Origin: Bacteroidales bacterium UBA714
GTDB lineage: Bacteria > Bacteroidota > Bacteroidia > Bacteroidales > UBA932
Length of the DNA stretch: 7,354 nucleotides
Direction of reading: 5' to 3'
Assembly: GCA_002298075.1 (NCBI GenBank)
Contig: DBLW01000198.1
Location: 1 to 7,354 of the forward strand
Positions within the stretch are counted from its first letter, which is position 1. Each line of letters begins with the position of its first letter. The notes beneath the pieces are model-generated. The model was not told the origin of the DNA, did not search any database, and saw nothing but the letters and a program-made list of their open reading frames with translations. Shown one piece after another: positions 6,517-7,354 of this stretch. A program made the position numbers and the translations under genes.

Positions 6517-6546
6517 TTGATATTATCATATTATTTCATATCTTTG
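6517..6546 (+). promoter_or_regulatory. Bacteroidota promoter for the second antiporter
   Basis: TTG at 6517-6519 is followed after 19 bases by TATCTTTG at 6539-6546, an exact -7 consensus match with standard spacing. This is the best promoter in the window. Transcription would start near 6553, giving a leader of about 30 bases. It is divergent from the nfeD promoter in the same 234-base gap. Confidence 0.75.
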
Positions 6547-6567
6547 CCGAGATTGTTTCCTCTTACC

Positions 6568-6572
6568 GGAGG
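6568..6572 (+). promoter_or_regulatory. Shine-Dalgarno for the second antiporter
   Basis: GGAGG, 9 bases before the ATG at 6582. It is the only clear Shine-Dalgarno in front of a gene in this window, and it decides for 6582 over the in-frame ATG at 6591. Confidence 0.7.
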
Positions 6573-6581
6573 AAGAGCTAA

Positions 6582-7354
6582 ATGCAAAATATGTTTATAC
6601 AGTTTTTGATACTCGCAGCAGGACTGCTGCTCATACTTTTAGGGGCCAATTACCTTGTGGACGGTTCCTCAAGCGTAGCAAGGAAATCAGGAATAAGCGA
6701 GTTCCTCATCGGGCTCACCATAGTGGGGATAGGCACATCCACCCCGGAAATGGTCGTAAGTTTCATATCGGCATTCCAGCATAAGGCGGACATGGCCATC
6801 GGAAACGTCATCGGGTCAAATATATTCAACACCATGATGATTCTCGGAATCACAGCGCTGATTACCCCTCTCGTCATCACCAGAAGGAATCTCAAGAAAG
6901 ACATTCCGCTCAATATCGCCGTGACCGGACTCCTTATAATGCTCGGAATGAAGAAAAGCCTGTTCGGCATCGGGGAAGACCGTCTCGGACATATCGACGG
7001 CATCCTGCTCCTGGCGATATTCACATGGTATATCTGGACCTCGTTCAGCCATGACAGCCAGAATGTTACAGAGACTGAACAAGAGCAGCCGACAAAGCAA
7101 TATCCGACTACTGTGGCCGTCCTTATGATTATCGGAGGCATAGCAGCCCTTGTGGGAGGCGGCAAGCTCTTCGTAAACTCGGCCGCAAACATAGCCGAAA
7201 GGCTCCATCTGTCTGAAAAGTTCATAGCCATAACAGTAATGTCCGTAGGCACTTCCCTGCCGGAGCTCGCCACATGCATAGTGGCTGCAATCAAGGGACG
7301 TGGACAGCTTGCGCTCGGCAACATACTCGGTTCCAACATATCCAACATACTCCT
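6582..7354 (+). CDS. Na+/Ca2+-type antiporter, CaCA family, second paralogue (3' end outside window)
   Basis: Seen: 257 codons to the window edge with no stop; by comparison with the complete 315-residue paralogue at 2282, roughly 60 C-terminal residues are missing. The first alpha-repeat has GTSTPE at 51-56, GN at 74-75 and GSNIFN at 78-83. The second has GTSLPE at 223-228, GN at 246-247 and GSNISN at 250-255. Glu56, Asn83, Glu228 and Asn255 occupy the expected ion-site positions. An acidic, Gln-rich loop (about 158-173) separates the two halves. As a family, these exchange Ca2+ for Na+ or H+ across the inner membrane; the true substrate is not readable. It has its own promoter and a good Shine-Dalgarno, unlike the first paralogue, which is probably read from an upstream gene. 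The two share motif layout but differ clearly between the motifs (for example AANGNADIAIGN against AFQHKADMAIGN), so this is an old duplication or separate acquisition, not a recent copy. Confidence 0.94.
   Translation, partial: MQNMFIQFLILAAGLLLILLGANYLVDGSSSVARKSGISEFLIGLTIVGIGTSTPEMVVSFISAFQHKADMAIGNVIGSNIFNTMMILGITALITPLVITRRNLKKDIPLNIAVTGLLIMLGMKKSLFGIGEDRLGHIDGILLLAIFTWYIWTSFSHDSQNVTETEQEQPTKQYPTTVAVLMIIGGIAALVGGGKLFVNSAANIAERLHLSEKFIAITVMSVGTSLPELATCIVAAIKGRGQLALGNILGSNISNIL

Noticed and set aside
6650..7348. Minus-strand 232-residue open frame opposite the second antiporter
   Set aside because: It is antisense to strong CaCA motifs, has a Met/Pro/Ser-biased shadow composition, and the same kind of shadow occurs opposite the first antiporter (2272-2712, 2725-3054).

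Overview
The window looks like an ordinary chromosomal segment of a Bacteroidota bacterium, most likely of the order Bacteroidales. This rests on Bacteroidota-type promoter boxes (-7 consensus TAnnTTTG) in front of several genes, mostly absent Shine-Dalgarno sequences, moderate GC content, and the gene types present (menaquinone-type UbiA prenyltransferase, YrbG-type antiporters, NfeD protease). No mobile element, CRISPR array, tRNA or rRNA was seen, and nothing suggests recent gene transfer.

Layout. At the left edge a UbiA-superfamily prenyltransferase, probably MenA, runs on the minus strand and leaves the window (1-838). A divergent stretch leads to a poorly recognised small plus-strand ORF with a hydrophobic N-terminus (1115-1519), then a 275-base gap. 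Next is a probable two-gene plus-strand unit: an unrecognised small membrane protein (1795-2250) and, 31 bases later, a complete Na+/Ca2+-type antiporter of the CaCA family (2282-3229). It ends with a 13-base tandem duplication, a hairpin and a clear Rho-independent terminator (3316-3349). The 23S rRNA uracil-C5 methyltransferase gene rlmD follows with its own promoter (3572-4978) and converges with a minus-strand nfeD gene (5016-6347). Divergent from nfeD, with its own promoter and a good Shine-Dalgarno, is a second CaCA antiporter gene cut by the right edge (6582-7354).

Functional picture. Most genes serve membrane energetics, ion balance or membrane maintenance (MenA-like enzyme, two antiporters, NfeD protease), with one ribosome-modification gene. 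They do not form one obvious pathway. The only likely co-transcribed pair is the small membrane protein with the first antiporter.

I found no convincing new biological system. The best leads are a 17-base near-perfect palindrome sitting on the predicted nfeD promoter, the unrecognised membrane protein paired with an antiporter, the presence of two antiporter paralogues within about 4.3 kb, an nfeD gene with no flotillin gene immediately downstream, and a perfect 13-base inverted repeat inside nfeD.
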